Below are positions 46,410-58,539 of a stretch of DNA of 64,000 nucleotides, piece by piece. The position numbers and the translations under genes were made by a program. Under the pieces are notes generated by a model. That model did not search any database, had not been told where the DNA came from, and saw only the letters and a program-made list of their open reading frames with translations. Where the stretch lies: contig NC_057925.1 of NCBI RefSeq assembly GCF_018873765.1, positions 3,612,927-3,676,926 on the forward strand, read 5' to 3'. Numbering within the stretch: the stretch's first letter is position 1; the number at the start of each line of letters is the position of its first letter. Origin of the DNA: Telopea speciosissima (lineage: Eukaryota > Streptophyta > Magnoliopsida > Proteales > Proteaceae).

Positions 46410-49400
46410 ATGTGGAGGTTCAAGCCATTCACACAGAAGGAGCAGAGTGGGTTAGAAGGACGTACAATTGATGTCGGTAATGTAAAGGTTCATGTCCGGA
46501 ATATTATTGCTGAAGGAGGATTCTCTTGTGTTTACCTTGCTCGAGATGTTCTTCATGCCTCCAAGCAGTATGCTTTGAAGCACATCATATGTAATGATGA
46601 GGAATCCCTGGAGCTGGTGAGAAAGGAGATCTCAGTGATGAAATTGCTCAAAGGACATCCAAATGTTGTTTCTCTGCATGCTCATACAATCTTGGATATG
46701 GGACGAACAACAGAAACTCTTCTTGTCATGGAATTTTGTGAGAAATCTCTGGTTAATGTGCTGGAGAACAGAGGAGTGGGGTATTTTGAGGAGAAGCAGA
46801 TTCTTTCAATTTTCAGGGATGTGTGTAATGCTGTATTTGCAATGCATTGCCAATCCCCACCCGTTGCCCACAGGTAATGAAGCTCTCTCTCTCTTATGTT
46901 TTGTGAGATTATCTAATGTTGTCCTTTTTATCAGACGCACAAAAAGGACCTCAGTCTATTATGTTGGATGTTAAGATTATATTAGCCTATTTTGTAACTT
47001 GATAATATATGCATATTAATGTTGGATTAGACAGTACTATTGAAGAGTTCTTGTTCTGGAAGTCACATTATTTATAGTGCCTGTTCTATCTCTTTCTCTC
47101 CCTTTTATTTCCTTCATCCCTTGATGGAAGTATGCTAGCAAAAACTTCAATATATGTCTAAATCCACTTTGTGTTTAGGTCTCCTCATTATTTTTTTTAT
47201 TCATCTTATATATGGATATTTTATTGAACTGAAAAAGTTAAGAAGGTTCACAAATGCAGTAAGTTCCTGGGTCTACCCTTTTTGTCTTTCTGCTGAAAGG
47301 GATCCTCTGAAGTTTCTTACCTTGAGCTGTTTCGTGAAGAAATTTATTTTAAAGTGGCTTTCTCCTTATTGCATTCTTCAGAGACTTGAAAGCTGAGAAT
47401 CTTCTTTTGGGGCCTGATGGAATGTGGAAACTATGTGATTTTGGGAGCACTTCAACCAATCACAAGCGATTTGAAAGGCCAGAAGAAATGGGCATAGAAG
47501 AAGACAACATCAGGAAACACACAACGCCAGCCTATAGGGCTCCTGAGGTTGAAAGAATAATTATTCTGCTTTAATTACTTAATATGATCCAGGTGATAAA
47601 AATGGTCACTTTTGTCTGTCTTTTTGCTTAATCTCAGATGTGGGATTTGTTCCGTAGAGAAGTTATAAGTGAGAAGGTAGACATTTGGGTAAGTTGAATG
47701 GTACTCAGTTCTGTTAACAATGAATTTGTTAGCAGTTAAAACTTCTTGAGCTCTTGTAAACTGGAACTTTTGTGGCATAGAAGCTGAAGTTGTTTAACCT
47801 TTTTTCAGGCTCTTGGCTGCCTCCTTTACCGGGTCTGCTACTTCAAATCTGCATTTGATGGAGAGTCAAAGCTGCAAATTTTGAATGGAAACTACCGTAT
47901 CCCGGAATCACCAAAATACAGTTCATCCATTACGGACCTTATTAGAGACATGCTTCAAGAATCTCCAGATGCCAGACCGGACATCACGCAGGCAAGGTCT
48001 TTGCTTGATTGGACATTCATCTCCATGAATCTAGGTTAGTTTTAGATTGTTGGTGTCTCTGGTAGTCTTAGATATGAAAGGAATTGTATTGCTTGCTGAT
48101 ACTGAGGTTCATCCTTGTGACAGGTTTGGTTTCGTGTTAATGAGCTATTGCCTATAGAGTTGCAGAAGTCATTACCAGACAGGGCTCCAGATATGCACCC
48201 GCAAACTGGTCACTGTGATGGTGAGGAAATTTTTCCAAAGATCAGGGAAGCTATAAATGTTGAAATATTACCTATAATTTGTTTTGGTAGTAGCTATAAA
48301 TGTTGAAATATAACCTGCAGTTCAAGTTGTACTGATATTTTGTGGCCAAACTTAAAAAAGAAAAAAAAAGAGGGTAGTATTGATGCTTTCTATCATTTTC
48401 AGTGAGCATGCCGAACCCTGGAAACAGAACTCCTCCAATGCCTCGTCGGAGTCCTCCACCTGTACCTTCATCCAGGGAGCAAGTTCAGAATGTATCACCA
48501 ACATCTCACACATCCAAAGCAGGTGGAGCTGGAGGACAATTGGGTGCATTCTGGTCCACCCAACATGCTAAAGGCTCGCCAACTGTGGAGGACAAGGGAA
48601 GGCCCATTTCTAATGAAGAAGCATCTAGACAAAGCACATCAAAGCATGATCGACGGAGTCCAGAGAATCAACGTCGTTCCGAGAACACTAGTTCTTCAAA
48701 AGAGCAAAATGTCCGATCACATGCCTTGAGGAGGAATATGGATGAAAACTCTGACAAGAGGTTTGAGGAGGCTCCTTCTAAGGACTTTGAAATAAGGTTT
48801 GATGATGCGGATCATGGTTCTGGGAGAGCAAAAACATCAGACTCAGCAAATGTAGCAACTTTCCAGAATGAAACATTCAACACCTTTGTAGCTGAATTTG
48901 ATACCGGAAAACTTGACTCTGCAAGTAATAGTAATAAATCAGAAAAAGAAGCGTTAGAGGCTGAAGTGGATAGGCTGAAAGATCAGCTGAAGCAAGCCAA
49001 TATTGAGAAAGCTGAAATAATGTCCAAATATGAGAAGTTAACCAACATTTGTCGTTCTCAGAGGCAAGAAATCCAGGAGTTAAAGCAAGCTCTGGCTGCT
49101 AGAACTCCATCACCCGGCAAAGATGCTCCAAAGAACCAAACTTCTCCTGGAAATTGGCAGTCTGCCACTCCTCCGGTACTTTTTCCTATATTTGATACTA
49201 TATCTTTTTTACTCTCTTATCTGGATGAATCATGAATTTTGTATGTTCTGACGGTTACTGTGATGTGCTAATTCCTATCACAGCAGGAGGAAAAGATTGA
49301 AGAAACTCTGTGGGAACTCCGGCAAGGGATGGTTGTAAACAGTTCACCAAACCCAGACTCCAAGTCATGGCAAGCATTCCCTGAGGAGCCCAAGCCTCCT

Positions 49401-49649
49401 CAGACTTTGCGGAAGAATAGCACTCCCAGATCAGTTCGGACAGTAAATGGCCATGAGAACAAGAAGGCTCCTGCAACAAGTCCCAGCTCTCAGAATTGGG
49501 GTTTTGAAACTGAGAGTTTCAGAGCAGTCCCAGCGAGTTCTCAGATTTCCAAAACTGCTGGTCCAGGGAATAGCTCCCAGCGGTTTGGTGACTCAAAGAG
49601 TGCGGAAAGCAAGCAGGCTTCTCAGCCTGCTGGGTGGGCGGGTTTCTAA
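46410..49649 (+). CDS. NAK/AAK1-type serine/threonine protein kinase
   Basis: Seven coding exons: 46410-46873, 47382-47547, 47638-47688, 47809-47991, 48124-48220, 48403-49175 and 49284-49649, 2,100 bp in phase, 699 aa. The kinase domain spans about residues 25-300: Gly-rich loop AEGGFSCVYLA at 34-44, Lys57, Glu73, catalytic HRDLKAEN at 154-161, DFG at 174-176, APE ending at 210. NIRKHTTPAYRAPE and the MWDLFRREVISEKVDIWALG block are diagnostic of the NAK family (animal AAK1, BIKE, GAK; yeast Ark/Prk), which phosphorylates clathrin adaptors. The long tail is Pro/Ser-rich, then a coiled coil near 500-552 (EALEAEVDRLKDQLKQANIE), and ends GWAGF. Intron 4 has a GC donor. All exons are open, so the gene looks functional. 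Confidence 0.95.
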
Positions 49650-49980
49650 TTAAAGTGTTGTGAGAATTCTGGGGAGGTACATTACAAGTACCTCTAAGCT
49701 CCCATTTGGTTAGAAATGCTACCAGATTATTTCCTCTTTTGCCTCATCTGGTTTTAATTTCTAACAGAAAGAAGAAAAAATTGTGATGCATTGTTTTGTG
49801 AGCCTTGTCTCTTGATCTGGATGTTCCTCTGTTATAGATGCCAGAAAGAGGGGAAAAAAGGGAAGAAAGAACATTTGTGATGTCTCGAAGACATCCGTAC
49901 CAAATAGCAAGCAACAAGTGTACAGTTTCTTGTGTGTACCACTTGTTGGAGGAAATTTAATAATGGTTTTTGTATATTGA
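49650..49980 (+). other. 3' UTR of the kinase gene
   Basis: T-rich trailer with AATTTAATAATGG near 49955 as a plausible poly-A signal region. The exact end is not determined. Confidence 0.45.
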
Positions 49981-49989
49981 CTCTCATGA

Positions 49990-52906
49990 AATTCTTGCCC
50001 TATCCCTTTTGATTCCTTTGTTTGTGCTGGCTTGGTGATCATCTGTTTATTATCTGATAGGTTTGAGTTTGTTTTCCCCCATCATCATTTTCTGTTACTC
50101 TGTTTGTCAGCTGAATCAAATCGATGAAATTCATTAGAGAATTCTGAAGGCATGTTTTGACAATACTCTTTTTGATTGATCTCAGCGTTGGATTTTAAGT
50201 AGAAATACAAAGACTTGTTATGCTTTTGTCTAGTCTGTGTTCACTAGTATTAGCAAGAGTTCCTCACCAATCTTCTGCATCTGGATATTTCTTTGGTCTT
50301 GAACTCGCTTCCTGCTCGAGAATGAATATTGGAAAGTCTCCGATGACTTTCAGTGCACTATTCCTTAGTTTTGCCTACTTGGTACCAAACTCTTTCTTTG
50401 AGGGATGTTTCTTGATCTGAAAAAAGCTAAAAGGTTGTGAGCCGTGAGAGGAAATTAGAGCTTTCATATCAATTTTAGACACATTGTTATTATGCTGGTC
50501 AACAAGACGAGCTCAGTTTTGTCCGAATGTTTCGTTTGGTTTCAAACTACTAATCTTTTACAGATTTCAAATTATGTCCTATTTGGTCATTGATTCTTCC
50601 CTTAGAGTTCCTTTCTCTCACAAGAAGATTAGTAAAGCACAATGTCATGATTACTACAAAGAGTCAATTCTCGAATGTGTCACTGGAAATCCAGATTTCT
50701 TAGTATCACAAGGAGACAAGTTCTGATCCAATCGATTCGTTCTTCTCTTCCCCTCCATTATATGTCGTGCTTCAAGATATTCTCATCGGTTTTGAAATTT
50801 CTTGATTCATCCTGCAAAAAAAATCTCTGGCGAAAAAATTCTTTGGATGTTGTCGCTCTACACTATTGACACTTGAGCCTCTTCTTGAGAGCTTAAAACA
50901 AGACAAGATAAGATATTAAAAGCCATTTGAACTAATTATAGATTCAGTCTTTTATGTGCGCTTGGGAGCGCTTCTTGAACAAATCTATAAAGGTTTGCCA
51001 TGATGTGATGGTTCCATTAGATAACGAATGAAACCAGTCTTCCGCTTGTCCAGTGAACCTTTCTGCATGGTTATGGAGTTGCACTCCCTGTATCAACTCC
51101 CCCTAGCACATTGTCGGTGCATAAACAATATGCTTTGATACCATTTGGATGGCATCTAACCCAAAAGCCCAAGTTTTAGGGTAGAGGGGCTCTTCCCAAG
51201 ATCATAAAAAGTTCAACAACTGCACACTACCCAACTGATGTGGGACTAAACACCCCCTCAATTCTTAGCCATGGAGCTACACTCTTTGCATCAATAATTG
51301 TTTGATATAAACGAAGACTTTTGTATCTTTATAATTGTTTCCCAACTCCATTTTACAAGAAAAAGTAATTAAATTAGGTAATTACAGGGAGAAAGGTGTG
51401 TACTAATTTTCCTGTATTAGGCCATTAAAGTAAAACATACAACAGTCCTAGATTTGGGTTAGATCTCAAGTCAAAGTGAACCCCATGGATCTTCATTTCC
51501 TATATAGAATCAGAAGAACAAAGCCATTAGAGAATCAATTACCTTGTTTTAGACATGGGTTGAAGGTCAAGTAACTTCCATTAGCTATTTAATAATGAGG
51601 CCCACCAAAATGGGTCAACTGGAGATAGCACCACACCACTGGTCTAGACCACATTTTGGAAACTACCTTGTGAGGATAGGAAACCTCAATCTGAGAGGTG
51701 TATCACAGCCCATGTGTACTTTGATCAGAAGAACCACAAAATGAGATTCTTCCATGGAGCATCGGTGATGTTTGGGTCTGCGTCTGCACAGTGTCTTTCG
51801 GACTCGAGAAACCATCATCAATGAGAATGTGAGATAATGGTGTTGATTCAGCTCAATAAGGGTTCACTTCACACTTCTGATACATTTGCACTTTTATCGC
51901 CCAGAACAAGCATAGATGATACAAGTTTAAGGCATTTTAATATAAGAAAACAAATTCCAATAAGACATTTCAGATATATTATTACAACCGGATAGTTAGA
52001 CGAATCAGATAATAATCGATCAGACAAGGGGATTATCAAATTCGTATTCGATTAGTTTTCGGATGGATTCAGATTCTCCTAAATGGATACGAACGCAGAT
52101 CGAGTACGGATTTTCGAATATCCATTGACATCCTTAATTTTGACTGACCTTGACTTTGGAAATAAACTTGTGATCATCATTCCATGCATTGAATGATGTA
52201 AACCTTGTGTTCCCATGCCTCATTGGATTTTTTTTCATTCATATAGAGCTTAAACACCAGACAATGCAATGACCAGTACACTGACTTCTGGAGGTCCATG
52301 GCTCCCATTACTTGGCATGATGAAGGTCTTCAACCATCTCAACCATAAGCTCTTGAAAAACTAGATTGCAGAAGGGCTTCAGTTCCTGTTCCTTACAATC
52401 TAAAAGCTTCAAAACTGAGACCATGTCGGTGGTCTGTTCACCATTAAATGTAGGCATACAATCCATTCTCAAGATTATTGTCAATTCAATTTATGCAAAT
52501 CATATACAGAAGCATTTGGCCAAACCATCTCAATGCCAATTTACCGCTGAGATTCCTTGGTACACAGCAACACAAATCAGCAAGAAGAAAATCAAATTTG
52601 AAACTCTGGATTTACAGAAAAACTTGTGGCAATCATGCTAATTCTGGTGGCAAAAAACTAAAATGCAATCATCTTCACTCTGAATTTACATTAAACATGA
52701 ATTTAAATTGTAGCTTCAGTTCCTAGTTGATTTTTCTATGGTTGCCTCGGGGAGAAAAAGCAGAAATGGAACGTTTAAAAGGCTGACACATTTCCAAATA
52801 GAAAACAAATTTTGTAGAGGGGGAGGGGATCACCCTTGCTTCAACTATTATATACAAGAAATGTTACATTTTCTTCTGAAATTTGTATATTTAGCCAGCA
52901 AGAACT
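49990..52906. other. Intergenic region between kinase and SELO, no gene seen
   Basis: Open stretches up to about 90 codons have no domain. It includes a TRIM-like fragment at 51110-51260 and a CGGATGG-type MITE relative at 51990-52135. Confidence 0.55.
51110..51260 (-). mobile_element. TRIM-like LTR/primer-site fragment
   Basis: On the minus strand ATGGTATCAAAGC (51132-51144) matches the initiator-Met tRNA primer site, and LTR-like sequence with GTTTAGTCCCACATCAGTTG lies beside it at 51233-51252. Only one side of an element is visible. Confidence 0.5.
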
Positions 52907-55900
52907 TCAGGAAGAGCAAGACAGCATGCGCACACCAGGCCGGTAAGCCCATGCAGGAGGTAATCGTGCATATTTCTCCATTCCCAGTTGATCATCATAT
53001 GGGTGTTCCATAACCTTGAGCAGCCTATGGACCTCTTGAAAGTCGCCTTGTTCAGCTGCATCTATTGCACTTTGACATAAATAGTTCCGCAGAACAAATT
53101 TGGGGTTTACAGAATTCATCGCAGCCTTCCTCTGCTCATACATGATGCCACTAGCAGCAAGCTTCAGGAACAAAAAAATTGATCATAAAAACAATTGAAG
53201 CCACAAATGATGAAATCTACACTGACAAGTAGCCATCGCCGATAGTATAAACACTAGTCCTGTTGAAAATAAATAAATGGAACTTTAAACCATTCAGGGA
53301 AAAAAATATGATAACAACGAAAGAAACAAAACAAAAATGCAACACTAGTACATACATGATACAAATAAATGTATATGGCTGCACAGGTGTTCCAAACTTT
53401 TGGATCTTTTAATACAAAAAAGCTTCACTTTTTCTTCACTCCAAACTCTTACTCCACTTTGCATTCTGGTTAGTTAGATGTTCAAACCAACAGAAATTAA
53501 TAAAAATAAAAAAAAAACCTAAGTCAAACTACATGCATATGGAAAATGTAGATGTGTTCCAAAGATATTGACTCACCCAAAATCTCAACTAAAAGTTGAC
53601 AATAGGGAAGGGGTTCATGCCAGATTGTAAGTTGTGACCCAAGTAACGTAATTTGGCCTCCAGCCAAGCGTGGTTTTTAGTGTTTTACCATGTTGGCTCA
53701 GGCAGTTTTTTCAAGTTCTAATGAAGACAAGGGACCAATGGCAACACAATTAAAGTACACCGACCCATCTAGATTAACTTGAACACATCAAATAATAAGT
53801 TCAAACACATACAACCTACCAATCACAATGAGCGCAAGAAACCTCCCACCCACCCCCCACACAAAAAAAAAAACCTATTGCCAAAAAAATAATAATTTCA
53901 AATTAGTTAACTACATGATTTATGGCCATTAACATGATTTACTATGTGATGCGTGCATGAATTTAATATGCATATCCATACATTATAAGTACAAGCTCAG
54001 GTTTTATTTGGTTTTTCTCGGGCCAGGGCTTATTCTAGGACTGTGGCCCTTTCTTTCTTTTTTTTTTTTTTTTTTTTTTTTGGGGGGGGGGGGGGGTGGG
54101 TGGGAGGCAACCTGCTCATGTGCCCATCCAAAAAATAATGGAAAAAAATAAGTGGATGTGTGGGAAAGTTTCCCAGAGGGTGCATTTGTAAAAGAGGAAA
54201 AGGAAAATTTTCCCGTAAAATAGGATTTTCACCGTTTATTTTGACATAACCATTGCACCAACACCCGCCCTCTCCTGTTTGTTTTAACATAACATGCAAA
54301 ATAGAAAGCATTAAAACGCAGGAAATTTTTAGAGGGAAGAATATTTTCATGTAAAATATCCATTTGCACAGAAAATTTGACAACAAAACAAATGGGGGGC
54401 AGAAGGATTTCAGAGCACAGAACATTCCTAACATGCACCTAACCCCCACCCTCTGAAACAAAATTTAATATGGGAGAAGAATAACAACAAAATCAGCTAG
54501 CTAGTGCCACAGAGAGATCATTATACCTCTTGTGTATAGCTCTTAACGCAGCTAATCCATGCTTCCTTGCGCTCCTTGCCGATATCTAGTAAAACAGACT
54601 TCAGTGGAACCAGCAGCTAGTCTTCTGAAATGTTAGGGTCTGCTTTAATATTAGAAAGCAACCGGAAGAAATTTGTGTAATCAACTTTATCAACTGCCAT
54701 GTTGTTGAGAAGTTTACTGATTAACAGTTTATTGTACTTGGGGAGGCCAAGTTTACGGGTCATTATAGATTGATACTCATCCATGAATTTGGTTCCATAT
54801 CTGTTAGAAAACAGGCATCATCATTATCATTAGTAGTCAATAAGATTTCAGATGTCTTCCCATTAGATGAGTGTAAAATTATATACCTCTCCATGGCAAA
54901 GTTTGATTCCTCATTATTAATCAAATTTGCAGCTGATAAAGTTGCAGTGAACTGTGCAACATTCCATAGGCCAATGTCTGGTTGATTTGCAAAACAGTAC
55001 CTTCTCCCTGGAAGATCTGTAGTATTTCGGGTGTAACTTCGATCAAAAGCATCCAGAAAGCCAAAGGGACCATAATCAATGGTGAGACCAAGAACACTCA
55101 TGTTATCAGTATTCAGCACACCATGGGTGAATCCGACTCCCTGCCATCTTGCAACCAGTGAAGCAGTTCGCTCGGCAACTTCAACTGCCCAAGCTGATAT
55201 CATCCACAATTGAAAGAGCACAACTGTTAACATGAATCCTCAAGAAAACTTATTTTTTCATGCATAAAGGTGGGTTACTGCATAAGAGTGGAGAGGAGGC
55301 AAGCAATGTTAGTTTTCGCATTTCAGGGACAAGTCGTCTGGTTTGTCCTCTGTGAATAGTGAGTTAGATGGTGTGCAACTTATTTTCTTCCTGTCCCCCG
55401 GTCCTTGTAGAGTTCAGAATCCTCTCCTTCCAGTATTGTGAAGCAGGTGGGAGGATGTGAAATATTTTTCTTCTGATTTAAATGTTGTTTAGCTCTTTGG
55501 CCTGAGCACTTAATTTCCCCTAATGAATTTGACTTAAACCCGTGCACATGATTGGGGATTGACTGTCTTGATATACACCATATATAAAACCTACAGAATG
55601 CTATACCTAATTATACATTGCTCTTATGCAGAAGAGGGACACTATTCCCTAGACCAAGAATTTTCTTTTCATTGTATAGACTCAAAGTAAATATATGCAC
55701 CAAAAATTGATCTGATTGGGCAACCATATGATATGAGTGAATGTCTACGAACTTGCAGAGCATCCAGTACATGCAGGTGCACAGATACTGCATCTGAAGA
55801 CTGAGTAAACAAGAGAATCACCTGCATACTTGCTGGACGTCAAATCTACAACTGAAGAACCTTCCTCACCACTCTGGAAAGATAAGCATTCACTCTTATT

Positions 55901-57387
55901 CATCTTGTCAATATGAGGAAAGTGATGCCGGATGGTGTAGTCCGCCAAAACGCGAACAATGTCAAGGTCTTCTTTGTCTCTGGAGGCATGTATCTGGTAT
56001 GAACCAAAGCGTAGAAAGGATTGAGCTACTCTACAGACAATTGCACCAGGTTCTTCCTTCGGGTTACCACTGCATTGACAAAACAAAAATATATAAAGGT
56101 TTGATGAAGCCACATAACTCCTGTTATTTCAAGACAAGGGTAAACAAGTCCCATCCAGAGATTCTTTCTAATACAAAATTGAATGGATGATTAAGTCAGA
56201 TGGAAATTTTAATGGTTTCCTTGACAGCCAGAATATCTTCCATGTGGCATCTCTGTTGGGGCTCAAATTTTGTTGAGATGTTCTCCAAGTTATGACTTAT
56301 CTTGTAAATTTCAGCCTAACACCATTTTGCCACATGGAGACAGATTTAAAAATTGATTGGAAATGCAAATTTGGCATAACTTTGTTTTCAGTATTGAAAA
56401 TACGGGGGCAATAGAAGTCCTAACATGGTGTGCCATACAGAGCATATGGCACACAATATTTGACATGTGGCCAATCCAATGGGACAACTTCCCCTCCAAT
56501 GGTTGGTTTAACCAAAGAAGGCCACCATGTGGCTCAAAAAGGCAGACCGTCAAAGAAGCCTGGCCGTGTAAAAAAAAAATTCCAGGGAATAAAGTGTCCC
56601 AAAGGCAAGTAGCTTCAGACTTTTTCAGGACTTACTCATAGAACATGTCCCTGGATACAGATTTTCCCGTTGTGACAAGACAAAGTGCGCGGGTTGTTGG
56701 GATTCCCAAGCTGTGCATTGCTTCACTGCAGAGGAACTCCCGGATACTACTACGCAGAACTGCCAGGCCATCTGCAAACTGACTATATGGAGTCTTACCA
56801 GAACATTTGAGCTGCAGCTCCCACCTCTCGCCTCTAGAATTCAGAAGCTCCCCAAGAGTTACTGCACGACCATCACCCAACTGACCAGCCCACGTGCCAA
56901 ATTGATGTCCTCCATAGCATTGGGAATAGGGCAACCTTTGAAAGTGAATTGTAATTACATAAGAACAATACTGGAGAAGTCAATGGATACATAAGTGTTC
57001 TAAGATAAAATAACACAAATGTCAAATGAGAAAGCAAATTTAATCTCTCGAAACTTACCCTCCCACTAAAGGAGATGCCCCTGAGTATATAAGTGGGAAA
57101 TCTGGCCTTTTAAATCTGAAACCCCAATATACACCAGTTTGTCACTATTAGTCCCATTTTTAATATGCGCCATGTTCTCAAAGATCCAAAAATTTTAAGG
57201 AACTCCAAGGGAAAACTAACAACACAGGAAATCAATCTAAAAGGGTTGCTTATTGCCCTCAACTCTTAAATGCTCACTCTTTAAAATCCAAATCAACCAA
57301 CTCAGCGACTGATTCTGACCATGCAACAAGCTGAGGGTTCTCCACTTCAGCAGATGGGGACACTTTTGTGTAACAAGCATGCAGTAC
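52907..57387 (-). pseudogene. Selenoprotein O (SELO/YdiU) homologue, first exon not seen, in-frame stop
   Basis: Seven exons on the minus strand join in phase: 57278-57387, 57059-57115, 56636-56935, 55822-56069, 54887-55193, 54527-54800 and 52907-53161 (1,551 bp). Diagnostic blocks: [68 protein letters not shown] and the tail MEKYARLPPAWAYRPGV. Active members are mitochondrial-type pseudokinases that transfer AMP to proteins. The antepenultimate residue, Sec in animals, is Cys (SCSS end). Oddities: a TAG at 54617-54619 stops the frame in the second-last exon; [18 protein letters not shown] has Cys and Gln where the family has Gly and Arg; and the N-terminal about 100 residues are absent up to at least 58.2 kb. 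Family call very sure; loss of function likely. Confidence 0.75.
54057..54096. repeat. Poly-T/poly-G tract in the last SELO intron
   Basis: About 24 T followed by about 14 G. Confidence 0.9.
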
Positions 57388-57399
57388 CTGATATTAAAG

Positions 57400-58240
57400 A
57401 TAAATAGCAAATGTATCAGTTGAGATACGAGACACATGAATCATTTTTCATTTACCTAGCCTATTTGACCAATTCACAGTCTCTAGGCTCCAGAGAAGCC
57501 AAATAAAATCAAGAGGACTAGTAATCCATGATGGGCAATAAAAATAACTCCCATAATGCAGGACAGATATCAACACAACCCAAATCTTGGGTTATCACAT
57601 AAGTTAGCTAGCATGACTTGCTATTTCAGGTCATAAAAATAGGTGCCATCCCGTGAGCTGAGAAAAAATATTAAATAGCAGCAGATATTAATGAAAGTAT
57701 TAGCAGTACTTCCAATCTATTAAACTTCACAGAGAATTTCAGCCCAAAGGAGAAAACTTGATGCGCCTTCTGGCTCTATCAACTTAGATGGATGACAGAA
57801 AAATAACCAGCAGCTACTCAAATAGGTACACAGTGAGCAGCTGGATCTTATGACCAAGAAATGACATCCAGCTAAGCTCAATAGGCCAATGGAGTTTTCT
57901 AGAAGGATAACATCATAGAAGCAATTTCCAGCAGCTTCTAATAGCAGCAATAACAGGGGAAAAAATTAAAAACACAGGAAATGATCGCTCAGAAAGACCC
58001 AAAGTTCGAATTCACAGGATGTGCAACCAAAGCATTGGGAAGTAATCCCAATCTCAGTCATGATTTCATTCAGAGTCAACAACTAGATAGACATCTTGGA
58101 AGCACAACCAGTTTCCTTACCATTGGACGTATGTGCTTGGGAACAACTAGACATCTCAGACAAACCACTATGGCTATGTCCTGATCTAACAAGAGGCGGA
58201 ACGTCACTCAGTGGCAGCAAAGGGAAAATGAGATATTGAT
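57400..58240. other. Sequence upstream of SELO exon 2, no exon 1 found
   Basis: I searched the minus strand for the conserved N-terminal block of SELO (a DHSFxRELPGDPR-like stretch) and saw none. It reads as intron or intergenic sequence without a recognisable repeat. Confidence 0.5.
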
Positions 58241-58384
58241 TCAGTCAGAGGTAGACTTTCGATAAGCGAAAGTAGATGCACAATGAGATTCACCCTCGAT
58301 TGACTGGGTTAGTGCTCTATATCTGATCTGTCCCATAGCATACCCCCATTGTCTCCTGAAGCAATCCCGTTTGGTTCCCCACAG

Positions 58385-58525
58385 CCTAACATGAGTACCA
58401 ATGACAACCCATCCCTTACCCTGAAGCAAGTGAATGCTCAAATGCAAGAATTGACTAGGTTGGTGACCAACTTATCTTATCTGATGCATGCTAACGCTAG
58501 GCCAAGTCAACCTGAAGTTTGAGAT
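58385..58525 (+). other. Possible retrotransposon gag-like fragment
   Basis: An ATG-initiated 43-codon frame at 58390-58521, MSTNDNPSLTLKQVNAQMQE and onward, has the look of the start of a Gypsy-type gag but no conserved motif. Tentative. Confidence 0.2.
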
Positions 58526-58539
58526 CATAGCCATCAAGA

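Noticed and set aside
54617-54619. TAG in SELO as a recoded amino acid
   Set aside because: Selenocysteine uses UGA and is placed near the C-terminus in SELO; this is UAG in the middle of the protein, and plants lack the Sec pathway. A nonsense change or sequence error is simpler.
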